From Microthrixaceae bacterium (GTDB lineage Bacteria > Actinomycetota > Acidimicrobiia > Acidimicrobiales > Microtrichaceae), in assembly GCA_020637215.1 (NCBI GenBank), contig JACJWI010000006.1, positions 62,001 through 126,000 of the forward strand: a stretch of 64,000 nucleotides of DNA, written 5' to 3'. Under the pieces are notes generated by a model that saw nothing but the letters and a program-made list of their open reading frames with translations, searched no databases and was not told the DNA's origin. The position numbers were made by a program, and so were the translations under genes. Shown here in pieces: positions 50,630 through 62,426 of the stretch. Position 1 is the stretch's first letter. Every line of letters begins with the position of its first letter.

Positions 50630-52147
50630 ATGGACGGCGGGACCACCACCATCATGGAGCGGCCAGCAGCTGCTGGTTGTGCGGTTGTGGATGTGGTTGG
50701 TGACTGGGAGTCGCGTCTGCGCGAGTTGGATGATCGCATCGGTGTGCTGTCCGCGCAGATCCACGCGTTGGACGCGGAACTGGTCGGTGTCCTCGCCGAG
50801 TACGACGCGGTCGGGGGATGGCAGGGCCGGGGGTGGCGGTCCTTCTCCCACTACCTGTCGGTACGCACGAACTTCGCACCCCGTGACGCGGAACGGCTGG
50901 TGTCGATCGCGGCGCGCGTCGATGAGATGCCGTCCCTGCTCGCCGCGGCACGCGGCGGGCAGGTGTCCATGGGGGTGCTCGCGTCCGCGGCGAGGGTCGT
51001 CACTCCAGACAACGAGGCGAGGGTCCTCGACGTCGTGCGGGCCTGCACCCCGCGTCAAGCACAACGGGTGCTCGCCGCGTACCGGTCACTACGCCCCACC
51101 ACCAACGACAGTGCCAACGACGGCGGCGGTGATGGTTCTGTTGCTGATGATCTCGAGTTGGATCACTGGTGGCGGAACTGGATCGATGACCACGGCCGCT
51201 ACCGGATCGACGGCGCCCTCGACAAGCTCACCGGAGAACTGCTCGAACAAGCCCGACGAGCCGTCATCGCCGAAATGGAACGGACCGGCACCCACCCACA
51301 CGCCGACAAGCCGTCTGAAGCTGGTGAACCATCCGACACAGCCGAAACCACCGGAGTCGGGGAGTCCGCCGGGGTGGGGGTGTCGGGGCGGTGTGTGAGC
51401 GCGGTCGAGTCGATCACCGCGATGGCATCCATGGTGTTGGAGCACGCGTCGGGGACCGGGGTGGGTGACCGTGGTGGTGAACGTTTCGCCGTGCAGGTCG
51501 TCTGCGACATCGCCGCCCTCGCCGAAGCACTCGGCATCGACATCGACCCGAACGTGCCGGTCGGTCTCGGTTCCCGCGCCTACCTGCCGCGCACCGGGGC
51601 ACATCTGAGCAACGCCGAACTGTCACGGGTCCTGTGTGAGGGAACGTTGCAGATGCTGATCGACCACGACGGCCAACCACTGTGGCTCGGAACGGAGAAA
51701 CGCCTGTTCAACCGTCACCAACGCCGCGCACTACGCCACCGCGCCGGTGGCGTATCGGCGTGTGAGTTCCCGGGATGTCCGACCACCCGGTTCGTCGAAA
51801 CCCACCACATCGCCTCGGTCGTCGAACACGGTGGTCTCACCGACCTCGACAACGGTGTCTTGTTGTGCAGCTTCCATCACCACGAACTGCACCGGAAACG
51901 CTGGCAGATCGTCCGCAACGGCAGCCAACTCACCTTCTACGACCGAACCCGCTGCCTCGGATCCTCCGGACCGCCAGGCCCCACACCCGGACCACACGCC
52001 GATGTCACGGTGCTGCCCCTCCAGACACACCCACCCCAACCGCCACCAGACATCGGGGCCGACTCATGTCGCTGCCACGGCGGCGGAGAACACCTCACCG
52101 CCTACGCCCTCGACGAACTGCTCCACCACCTCCTCACCGCCGCCTGA
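50630..52147 (+). CDS. DUF222 (13E12-type) HNH endonuclease, LexA-controlled
   Basis: About 505 residues. The N-terminal DUF222 region (residues ~20-330) starts with a coiled segment (WESRLRELDDRIGVLSAQIHALDAEL, in part) and WRSFSHYLSVRTNF. The C-terminal HNH domain (~378-425) reads CEFPGC, ETHHIASVVEHGG, LDNGVLLCSFHHHELH, with metal-type cysteines and histidines. A Pro-rich tail follows. The ATG at 50630 is nine bases past the -10 element, so the message may be nearly leaderless; ATG 50621 overlaps the -10 itself. It lies on the strand opposite to gmk and rpoZ. Homologues in mycobacteria (13E12 family) include DNA-damage-induced genes. The cellular role of the family is not established. Confidence 0.9.
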   Translation: MDGGTTTIMERPAAAGCAVVDVVGDWESRLRELDDRIGVLSAQIHALDAELVGVLAEYDAVGGWQGRGWRSFSHYLSVRTNFAPRDAERLVSIAARVDEMPSLLAAARGGQVSMGVLASAARVVTPDNEARVLDVVRACTPRQAQRVLAAYRSLRPTTNDSANDGGGDGSVADDLELDHWWRNWIDDHGRYRIDGALDKLTGELLEQARRAVIAEMERTGTHPHADKPSEAGEPSDTAETTGVGESAGVGVSGRCVSAVESITAMASMVLEHASGTGVGDRGGERFAVQVVCDIAALAEALGIDIDPNVPVGLGSRAYLPRTGAHLSNAELSRVLCEGTLQMLIDHDGQPLWLGTEKRLFNRHQRRALRHRAGGVSACEFPGCPTTRFVETHHIASVVEHGGLTDLDNGVLLCSFHHHELHRKRWQIVRNGSQLTFYDRTRCLGSSGPPGPTPGPHADVTVLPLQTHPPQPPPDIGADSCRCHGGGEHLTAYALDELLHHLLTAA

Positions 52148-52156
52148 GGCGTCGGC

Positions 52157-52172
52157 TCCGCCGATCGGCGGA
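52157..52172. terminator. Palindrome between the convergent HNH and gmk genes
   Basis: A perfect 16-bp palindrome, TCCGCCGATCGGCGGA, lies in the 32-base gap between the two stops. It could serve as a two-way terminator, although no T-run follows. Confidence 0.3.
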
Positions 52173-52179
52173 ACCAGGA

Positions 52180-52755
52180 TCAGGTCGGCCGGGAGCGGCG
52201 GGCGTTCTCGATCAGGGAGCGGATCTCTGCCGCGGCCCGATCCAGGTCGTCGTTCACGATCCGCTCGAAGGGCAGGTGGCGGGAGCGCTCGACCTCTTCC
52301 TCCGCCTTGGCCAGACGCTGGGCGATGCGATCCTCGGCGTCGCCCCGCCCGCGGAGCCTGGCCTCCTGGACGGCGCGGTCCGGGGTGTCGACGAAGACCA
52401 GCACCGCGTCGGGGTGCAGGTCGTGGATGCGCGCCGCCCCCTCGACGTCGATCTCGAACAGGACGTCGGAACCCGCGGGTGGCGTCGGACGGGGCGAGCC
52501 CTGCCGGTAGTCGAGGAAGTCGACCCATTCCAGGAACCCGTCACGGTCGATGTGGGCCTGGAACTCCGCGGGGGTGACGAACCGGTAGGCGTCGGGCGCC
52601 TCACCGTCGCGACGGGCGCGGGTGGTCCAGGATCGGCTGAGCCAGAGACGGTCGTCGGAGTCGACGAGCTCCCGGACGAGGGTGCCCTTGCCCACGCCAC
52701 CCGGCCCCGAGATCACCACCACGACGGTCCCGTCGGGGAGGAGCAGCCCGCTCAC
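52180..52755 (-). CDS. gmk: Guanylate kinase
   Basis: Phosphorylates GMP to GDP. 191 residues. The P-loop is ISGPGGVGKGTL (about residues 15-26), then LSRSWTTRARRDGE for GMP binding and the FLEWVDF and DVLFEIDVEGA segments. The start overlaps the stop of the mIHF-like gene (GTGA). It is the last gene of the carB-pyrD-pyrF-mihF-gmk run. Confidence 0.96.
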   Translation of the reverse strand: MSGLLLPDGTVVVVISGPGGVGKGTLVRELVDSDDRLWLSRSWTTRARRDGEAPDAYRFVTPAEFQAHIDRDGFLEWVDFLDYRQGSPRPTPPAGSDVLFEIDVEGAARIHDLHPDAVLVFVDTPDRAVQEARLRGRGDAEDRIAQRLAKAEEEVERSRHLPFERIVNDDLDRAAAEIRSLIENARRSRPT

Positions 52756-53117
52756 CGGTGCTCGACCCCACGGGCGGAGGTGTCCGGGGCATCGAGCGGG
52801 AACTCGGCCAGGAGCGCCGTGCGCTGCACCGCGTCGACGTCGCGCACGAGCAGCGAACCGTCGATTCCGAGGCGGTCGAGGTGACGGCGGGTGTCGACCT
52901 TGCGGGCACCGGGCAGGGATTCGAGCACGAACAGCAGCGTCACTCCCCCGGACCCGGACCCCGGGGCCAGGACGTCGGCCAGCGACGCGACCCCGGCGGC
53001 GAGATCCCGGCTCAGCTCCGCTCGGTAAGCCCGTGCGCCCGCGGCCCAGACCAACGCCGCAGCGCGCGGATCGGGATCGGGCCGGTCGCCGGCGTCCGGG
53101 GCGATGGCGGGCTCCAC
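52752..53117 (-). CDS. mihF: Integration host factor-like protein (mIHF family)
   Basis: 121 residues. DNA-binding nucleoid protein of actinobacteria with a helix-two-turn-helix fold. Homologous text is RAAALVWAAGARAYRAELSRDLAAGVASLADVLA (helical N-part), then LLFVLESLPGARKVDTRRHLDRLGI and RTALLAEF; the SLPG..K motif is the DNA-contact turn. The sequence is more diverged than usual, for example KVDTRRHLDRLGI instead of KVRA..IMERLGI. The GTG at 53117 is drawn; a CTG overlapping the pyrF stop is less likely. The position between pyrF and gmk is the family's usual place. Confidence 0.82.
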   Translation of the reverse strand: MEPAIAPDAGDRPDPDPRAAALVWAAGARAYRAELSRDLAAGVASLADVLAPGSGSGGVTLLFVLESLPGARKVDTRRHLDRLGIDGSLLVRDVDAVQRTALLAEFPLDAPDTSARGVEHR

Positions 53118-53125
53118 GGGCGGGC

Positions 53126-53845
53126 TCAGACCGCGGCGGCCACCGCCGCGGCCGCGGCGATCGGGTCGTCGGCTGCGGTGACGGCCCGGCCGATGACGAG
53201 GAGGTCGGCTCCCTGCGCCACCGCCTCCTGCGGCGTGGCGGCCCGGGCCTGGTCGTGGCGGGGAGCGCCGGCCAAGCGGATGCCCGGCACCACGCGCTTC
53301 AGGCGGGGAGCCAGCTCCCGGGCGGTCTGCAGGTCCTCGGCGGCCAGGATCAGCCCACCGCACCCCCCCTCGAGCGCCAGGCGCACCCGGTTGGGCACGA
53401 TGTGGGGCGGGGCGGAGTCGTCGCTGGTCAGCACGGTGACCGCCAACGCCGTCGGGGCGGGCAGGCCGGCGTGGTGGGCGCCGTCGAGCAGGCCCTCCAC
53501 CCCGGCACGCAGCATGTCGACCCCGCCCGAGGCGTGCAGGGTCAGGTACTCGACACCGAGGGCGCCGAGCACCCGGCAGGCCCGGTTCACCTGGGTCGGG
53601 ATGTCGAACAGCTTGAGGTCGAGGAACACCTGGTAGCCCTGGTCCCGCAGGGCTCCGATGGCGTCGGGGCCCGCGGCGCTGAACAGCTCGAGGCCGACCT
53701 TGGCGACCCCGAAGAAGGGTCGGAGTCCGGCCCCGAGGCGCATCGCCTCCACCAGGTCGTCGACGTCGAGCACCAGCGCGAGCCGCCGCCGAACGTCCTC
53801 GGACACCTCGTCGTCCCTGAAGGCCCGTGTCCCGGCCTCAGCCAT
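53126..53845 (-). CDS. pyrF: Orotidine 5'-phosphate decarboxylase
   Basis: Last step of UMP synthesis. 239 residues. The catalytic Asp-Lys-Asp array is FLDLKLFDIPTQV; VGLELFSAAG precedes it. Phosphate-binding text near the end is ADLLVIGRAVTAADDP. The start overlaps the pyrD stop by eight bases. It is of the subfamily 1 type, as judged by the DLKLFDIP motif. Confidence 0.95.
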   Translation of the reverse strand: MAEAGTRAFRDDEVSEDVRRRLALVLDVDDLVEAMRLGAGLRPFFGVAKVGLELFSAAGPDAIGALRDQGYQVFLDLKLFDIPTQVNRACRVLGALGVEYLTLHASGGVDMLRAGVEGLLDGAHHAGLPAPTALAVTVLTSDDSAPPHIVPNRVRLALEGGCGGLILAAEDLQTARELAPRLKRVVPGIRLAGAPRHDQARAATPQEAVAQGADLLVIGRAVTAADDPIAAAAAVAAAV

Positions 53846-54812
53846 GTGCTCCTCCGATCAGATCCCGCACCCGGCTGACACCGGCACGGGCACACCATGT
53901 TCCCACGCCGTCGCGGACGACGGCGACCGAGCGGGGATCGGCGAAGCTCGCCGTCCCGACCTGCACCGCGGACGCCCCGGCGAGCATCAGCTCCACCGCG
54001 GATCGCCCGTCGACCACCCCGCCGACTCCCACGATGGGGAGCTCCGGCAGCGCGGCGTGGCAGTCATAGACCGTCCTCACCGCGATCGGGTGGATGGCCG
54101 GCCCCGACACCCCGCCACCGCCGCCGCCCAGCACGGGCCGCCGCGCCTCGACGTCGATCACCATCCCGAGCATCGTGTTGGCCAACGTGACCGCCTCGGC
54201 ACCGGCCTCCTGGGCCGCCGAAGCCACCTCGACGACCCGATCGGTGTTGGCGCTCAACTTGGCCCACAACGGCAGGCCCACCCCCGCGACGGCCCGCAGC
54301 ACCTCGGCGGTCGCGGCCGGGTCGTGGGCGAACAGGTGCGAACCGCCGTCCAGGTTCGGACACGACAGGTTGACCTCGACCGCGACCACGCGGGGGTCCA
54401 CCCCGACCAGCTGCTCTGCGGCGGCGGCGAAGTCGGCCACCTGACGGCCCCAGATGCTGGCGACGACCGTCGCGCCGGTGGCCAGCACCGCCGGAAGCTC
54501 GTGCTCGCGCCACGCCGCGACCCCCGGCCCCTGGAGGCCGACGCTGTTGATCATCCCCGACGGGGTCGGGTGCACCCTGGGCGCCGGGTTCCCCGGCCAG
54601 GGCCCGGACCCGAGCGACTTGACCACCACCGCCCCGATCGTCGACAGGTCGACGTAGGCGGCCAGCTCGTCGCCGTGACCGGCGGTGCCCGACGCGGTCA
54701 TGACCGGGGCGACGAGGTCGACCGAACCGACCCGGACGCTCAGGTCGACCGCGCCCGTGACGCCGCGGGACCGCCGGGCGCGCCGGCGCCGGGATCGGCC
54801 GTCGGCCCCCAC
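53838..54812 (-). CDS. pyrD: Dihydroorotate dehydrogenase, class 1
   Basis: Oxidises dihydroorotate to orotate with FMN. 324 residues from the GTG at 54812. The catalytic cysteine is in VEVNLSCPNLDGG, the class 1 arrangement, with PAPRVHPTPSGMINSVGLQGPG and the FMN-phosphate region IVGVGGVVDGRSAVELMLAGASAVQVGT (in part). The N-terminal ~18 residues are very basic. Class 1B enzymes need PyrK for electron transfer; no pyrK is in this operon. It begins one base after the carB stop. Confidence 0.93.
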   Translation of the reverse strand: MGADGRSRRRRARRSRGVTGAVDLSVRVGSVDLVAPVMTASGTAGHGDELAAYVDLSTIGAVVVKSLGSGPWPGNPAPRVHPTPSGMINSVGLQGPGVAAWREHELPAVLATGATVVASIWGRQVADFAAAAEQLVGVDPRVVAVEVNLSCPNLDGGSHLFAHDPAATAEVLRAVAGVGLPLWAKLSANTDRVVEVASAAQEAGAEAVTLANTMLGMVIDVEARRPVLGGGGGGVSGPAIHPIAVRTVYDCHAALPELPIVGVGGVVDGRSAVELMLAGASAVQVGTASFADPRSVAVVRDGVGTWCARAGVSRVRDLIGGAHG

Positions 54813-54813
54813 C

Positions 54814-58221
<3,408 letters not shown>

Positions 58222-58289
58222 GTGGGGTCCTCTTGTTCCGGGTCGGGATGTTCAGGATGTGCTGGTTCGGGATGTGCGACATTGGTGCG

Positions 58290-58787
58290 GTGAAGTTCGG
58301 ATTCGAGCAACGGTGGACCGCTCCGGTCGACGCCATCATGGAGACGTACCTCGACGAGGGGTTCTGGAACGGTCTGGACGGGTTCTCCAACATGGAGCCG
58401 CCGCAGCTGCTCAGCCTCGAGCGCGACGACGCGGCGGGAACGGCGCTGGTGCGCCTGCGGTACAAGGTGAACGCCACGCTGCCCGCCCAGGCCGCCCGCT
58501 TCATCGACCCCGACGACGTCGCGTGGGTGCAGGAGACCGAGTGGGACCTGACGGCGGTGACCGCGCAGGTGCGGTTCCTTCCGGTGCAGGCCGCCGGGCT
58601 GATGCGGGCATCGGCGAGCATCGACGTGCGCACTGACGGCGCCGACACCGTCCGGGAGCTGCGCGGCGAGTTCAAGGTCAAGATCCCCCTCGTCGGCGGT
58701 CGGGTCGAGAAGGCCGTGGTGGGCGACATCGGCACCAACCTCGAGGAGGAGGCCGACGCCGTCGCCGAGCACCTCGGCATCGACTGA
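58290..58787 (+). CDS. DUF2505 protein (SRPBCC-like fold)
   Basis: 165 residues from the GTG at 58290 (MKFGFEQRWTAPVDAIMETYLDEGFWNGL as homologous start, quoted by region). It resembles DUF2505, an actinobacterial family related to START/SRPBCC ligand-binding folds, with beta strands ALVRLRYKV, VRFLPVQAAG and GEFKVKIPLVGGRVEKAVV and a C-terminal helix EEEADAVAEHLG. The ligand is unknown. It lies on the plus strand between carA and carB, and short repeats of GGGATGT type precede it. Confidence 0.75.
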   Translation: MKFGFEQRWTAPVDAIMETYLDEGFWNGLDGFSNMEPPQLLSLERDDAAGTALVRLRYKVNATLPAQAARFIDPDDVAWVQETEWDLTAVTAQVRFLPVQAAGLMRASASIDVRTDGADTVRELRGEFKVKIPLVGGRVEKAVVGDIGTNLEEEADAVAEHLGID

Positions 58788-58821
58788 ACGTCGCGCGCCG
58801 GGCGTCGTCGGGAGCGCCCGA

Positions 58822-59928
58822 TCACCGACGGTGCTCGTCGATCATGTCGGCGAACCGCCCGAACAGGTAGTGGCTGTCGTGCGGACCCGGGCCGGCCTCG
58901 GGGTGGTACTGCACGGCGAAGGCGGGAACGTCCAGGCAGCGGAAGCCCTCGAGGGTCCCGTCGTTGAGGTTGACGTGGGTGACCTCGACGCGGTCGAGCG
59001 AGTCGGGGTCGACGACGTAGTTGTGGTTCTGGCTGGTGATCTCGACCCGGCCGGTGCCGAGGTCGCGCACCGGGTGGTTGCCGCCGTGGTGACCGAAGGG
59101 CAGCTTGGCGGTCCGCCCGCCGAGCGCGGTGCCGATCATCTGGTGCCCCATGCAGATCCCGAACACCGGCACCCGACCCAACAGCTCGCGCACGGTGTCG
59201 GGCACGACCGCCACCGCGGCCGGGTCGCCCGGCCCGTTGGACAGGAACACCCCGTCGGGTGACAGCGCCAGGATGTCCGCCGCCGAGGTCGTGGCCGGCA
59301 CCACCTCGACCGAGGCGACGGTGGTGAGGCTCCGCACGATCGTGGTCTTGATGCCCAGGTCGACGGCCACCACCCGACGAGAGGCCGCCGCCGCCCCGCC
59401 GGTCGCGGCGTGGGAGGCGACGCCCGCCGCGGTCACCTCGGCGACCAGGTCCCGTCCGTCGGTGCCGACCGCGGCGCTCGCCGCGGAACGCAGCGTGGCC
59501 TCGTCGGCTGAACCGAACACGCCGGGCATGGCCCCGTGGTCGCGCAGGTGTCGGGTGAGGCGACGGGTGTCGACCCCGGCGATGCCGGCGACGCCGAAGC
59601 CCCGCAGGTACGAGTCGAGGTCGCCCTCGGCCCGATGGTTGCTGTGGCGCCGGGCCAGCTCACGCACGACCACCCCGGAGCAGTGCGGGCGGACCGACTC
59701 GTCGTCGTGCGCGTTGACCCCGTAGTTGCCGATGTGGGGGTAGGTGAACGTGATCACCTGCCCGGCGTAGGACGGATCGGAGATGACCTCCTGGTAGCCC
59801 GACAGGACGGTGTTGAACACGAACTCGCCCGGGGTCACCCCTCCCTCGGGACGGGCACCGATCGCCTCGCCCTCGAACAGGGTGCCGTCGGCCAGGACGA
59901 TGGCCGCTTCCTCGATGCCTCGGCTCAA
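58822..59928 (-). CDS. carA: Carbamoyl phosphate synthase small subunit
   Basis: Glutaminase subunit that delivers ammonia to CarB. 368 residues. N-domain: ADGTLFEGEAIGA, GEFVFNTVLSGYQEVISDPSYAGQ (in part). The GATase domain has the nucleophile in FGICMGHQ, and the His/Glu pair in FAVQYHPEAGPGPHD. The start is a TTG at 59928 with AGGAG eight bases upstream. It follows pyrC after 61 bases and is separated from carB by the DUF2505 gene. Confidence 0.96.
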   Translation of the reverse strand: MSRGIEEAAIVLADGTLFEGEAIGARPEGGVTPGEFVFNTVLSGYQEVISDPSYAGQVITFTYPHIGNYGVNAHDDESVRPHCSGVVVRELARRHSNHRAEGDLDSYLRGFGVAGIAGVDTRRLTRHLRDHGAMPGVFGSADEATLRSAASAAVGTDGRDLVAEVTAAGVASHAATGGAAAASRRVVAVDLGIKTTIVRSLTTVASVEVVPATTSAADILALSPDGVFLSNGPGDPAAVAVVPDTVRELLGRVPVFGICMGHQMIGTALGGRTAKLPFGHHGGNHPVRDLGTGRVEITSQNHNYVVDPDSLDRVEVTHVNLNDGTLEGFRCLDVPAFAVQYHPEAGPGPHDSHYLFGRFADMIDEHRR

Positions 59929-59989
59929 CGCCTCGCTCCTTCGCTCGTGTCGGTGGTGGGCCCGGTCACGGGCCCGGCGCCGCTGCTGC

Positions 59990-61363
59990 TCAACGCTGGA
60001 CCTCGCCGTCGACGACGACCGGTTCGCCCCGGCACACGGTGTGGCGCACCCGGCCCCGCACGTTCAGGCCGACGTACGGGACGTTGCGGCTGCGCGACGC
60101 GCCGCCGGATCCGTCGATCGTCCAGCGGTGTGCGGTGTCGACGACGCACAGGTTGGCGGCCCGCCCCTGCTCGATCGGACCGCCGTGGTCCTCCATCCCC
60201 GCGATGGCGGCGGGCTGCCACGACAGGCGGGCGATCACGTCCGCGTCGGAGAGCCGCTGTCCCCGGTACGGACCCGCGGCACCGGCGACTCCGCCGCCGT
60301 CGGGACGGTCGGGATCGACGTCCGCGCGCTGGCCGTCGACCAGGCGGGTGAGCGCCAGGGCCAGGGCGTACTCGAGGCCGAGCATCCCCGGAGGGGCCTG
60401 GTCGAACGGACGCTCCTTCTCCTCGAGCGGGTGCGGGGCGTGGTCGGTGGCGATGGCGTCGATGGTGCCGTCGGCCAGGCCGGCCGCCACCGCGTCGACG
60501 TCCACGTCCGGACGCAGGGGCGGGTGGACCTTGAAGGTGGCGTCGTAGCCCGCGCAGCAGGCGTCGGTGAGCGTGAAGTGGTGCGGAGCCGCCTCGGCGG
60601 TCACCGCCAGCCCCGACGCCTTGGCCGCCGCGACCAGCGCCACCGAACCCGCGGTCGACAGGTGCAGGAAGTGCATCCGAGCTCCGGTGAGTCGGGCCAG
60701 GGCGATGTCGCGGGCCACCATCAGTTCCTCGGCCTCGGCGGGCTGGCCGGGCAGGCCGAGGCGGGCCGACCACTCGCCCTCGTGCATGCAGGTGCCGGCG
60801 CTGAGGGCGCTGACCTCGCAGTGCTGGGCCAGGGTCACGCCGAGACCGGCGGCGTACTCCAGCGCTCGCCGCATGAGCCGGTCGTCCTGCACCCCGGTGC
60901 CGTCGTCGGTGAAGAGCCTCACGCCGAGAGCCGCCATCTCGGCCATGGGGGCGAGCTGCTCCCCCGCCCGGTCGACGGTGATCGCGCCCGAGGCGTGGAC
61001 GTCGCACACGCTGGACCTGCCGAGCTCGAGCACCTCGCGCACGACCGCCGCGCTGTCCATGGTCGGCGTGGTGTTGGGCATGGCCAGCACCGCGGTGTAG
61101 CCGCCGAGCGCGGCGGCCCGGGCGCCGGACTCGACCGTCTCGGCCTCCTCCCGGCCCGGCTCGCGCAGGTGCGTGTGCAGGTCGACCAGTCCGGGCGTGA
61201 CCAGACATCCTCCGGCGTCGAGCACGATCTCGGCGTCGAGGTCGGCTCCGACCGCGGCGATCCGCCCGTTCGACACCACCACGTCCGCGGGTCGCTCGCC
61301 GCCGGCGTCGAGGACGCGGCCGCCCTTGATCACCACGTCGGCACCGGGCCGGATCTCGCTCAC
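59990..61363 (-). CDS. pyrC: Dihydroorotase
   Basis: Cyclises carbamoyl aspartate to dihydroorotate. 457 residues, class I amidohydrolase type. Metal ligands are in LVDLHTHLREPG, and FLHLSTAGS and IATDHAPHPLEEK carry further catalytic residues; LFTDDGTGVQDDRLM is typical. The start overlaps the pyrB stop (GTGA). Confidence 0.95.
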   Translation of the reverse strand: MSEIRPGADVVIKGGRVLDAGGERPADVVVSNGRIAAVGADLDAEIVLDAGGCLVTPGLVDLHTHLREPGREEAETVESGARAAALGGYTAVLAMPNTTPTMDSAAVVREVLELGRSSVCDVHASGAITVDRAGEQLAPMAEMAALGVRLFTDDGTGVQDDRLMRRALEYAAGLGVTLAQHCEVSALSAGTCMHEGEWSARLGLPGQPAEAEELMVARDIALARLTGARMHFLHLSTAGSVALVAAAKASGLAVTAEAAPHHFTLTDACCAGYDATFKVHPPLRPDVDVDAVAAGLADGTIDAIATDHAPHPLEEKERPFDQAPPGMLGLEYALALALTRLVDGQRADVDPDRPDGGGVAGAAGPYRGQRLSDADVIARLSWQPAAIAGMEDHGGPIEQGRAANLCVVDTAHRWTIDGSGGASRSRNVPYVGLNVRGRVRHTVCRGEPVVVDGEVQR

Positions 61364-62418
61364 GTGCTCGCTCCTGAAGTCGAGGGGGTGGGGGTCCCGG
61401 CGTCGCTGCCGCCGCCGCTCACGTCGTCGTCGGGCCCTGAGGCGGTCACGTCGGCTGGGTCGGCAGTCGCGTCGGCGAGCGCGTCGGCGAGCGGCGGCAG
61501 CGCGGCCCGACCCGGTCCGAGCAGCAGGAACAGCACCGCCATGCGCACGGCGACGCCGTTGGCGACCTGCTCGGTGATCACCGCGTCAGGGCGGTCGGCC
61601 ACCTCCGACGCGATCTCGACGCCGCGGTTCATGGGGCCGGGATGCATGATCAGGGCACCGTCGGGAAGGCGGTCGGCCCGCTCGGCGCTCAGCCCGTAGC
61701 AGGCGGTGTACTCGCGCAGGGTCGGCACCAGGGCCTCGGTCATCCGCTCGCGTTGCATGCGCAGCAGGTAGCAGACGTCGAGCGAGCCGAGGACGGCGTC
61801 GAGGTCGTGGGAGACCTGCACGTCCCACGGCGCCGTCGAGGCGGGCAGCAGCGTGGGGGGCGCGACCAGCGTCACATGCGCTCCCAGCCGGGTGAAGGCC
61901 TCGATGTCCGACCGTGCCACCCGGGAGTGCTTGATGTCGCCGACGATTCCGATGTGCAGCCCGTCGAGCGAACCCCGGTGGCTGCGGATCGTGTAGCTGT
62001 CGAGCAGGGCCTGGGTGGGGTGCTGGTGCCAGCCGTCGCCGGCGTTGATCACCGTGGCGTCGGTCCACGCGGCGATCTGCGCCGGTACGCCCGACGATCG
62101 GTGGCGGACGACCACGGCGTCGATGCCCATCGCCTCGATCGTCTCGATGGTGTCGCGGACCGACTCGCCCTTGTTCACCGACGACGACGACACCGCGAAG
62201 CTCATCGTGTCGGCCGACAGGCGCTTGGCCGCGGTGTCGAAGCTCAACCGGGTGCGGGTCGAGTCCTCGTAGAACAGCGACACGACGGTTCGACCCCGCA
62301 GGGCGGGGACCTTGGGGATGGCCCGGGAGCTGACCTCGACCATCGAGTCGGTGACGTCGAGAACCTCTTCGACGTCGGCCCGGGTCAGGTCGGTGATGGA
62401 GAGCAGGTGACCGTCCAT
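61360..62418 (-). CDS. pyrB: Aspartate carbamoyltransferase with a C-terminal tail
   Basis: First committed pyrimidine step: carbamoyl phosphate plus aspartate. 352 residues. Carbamoyl-phosphate loop SLFYEDSTRTRLSFD, plus HPTQALLDSYTI and the aspartate-side MHPGPMNRGVEI. After about residue 305 there is an extra ~45-residue Ala/Asp/Gly/Ser/Thr-rich tail not found in the standard ~310-residue enzyme. The ATG at 62418 is chosen because GGAGG lies four bases upstream; a GTG at 62430 overlaps the pyrR stop. Confidence 0.95.
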   Translation of the reverse strand: MDGHLLSITDLTRADVEEVLDVTDSMVEVSSRAIPKVPALRGRTVVSLFYEDSTRTRLSFDTAAKRLSADTMSFAVSSSSVNKGESVRDTIETIEAMGIDAVVVRHRSSGVPAQIAAWTDATVINAGDGWHQHPTQALLDSYTIRSHRGSLDGLHIGIVGDIKHSRVARSDIEAFTRLGAHVTLVAPPTLLPASTAPWDVQVSHDLDAVLGSLDVCYLLRMQRERMTEALVPTLREYTACYGLSAERADRLPDGALIMHPGPMNRGVEIASEVADRPDAVITEQVANGVAVRMAVLFLLLGPGRAALPPLADALADATADPADVTASGPDDDVSGGGSDAGTPTPSTSGAST

Positions 62419-62426
62419 GTCCCTCC

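Noticed and set aside
53117..53129. CTG start for the mIHF-like gene as further support for CUG initiation
   Set aside because: A GTG is available four codons later, and C before TGA is common in this GC-rich DNA, so the CTGA overlap here may be chance; the same caution applies to priA at 47560.
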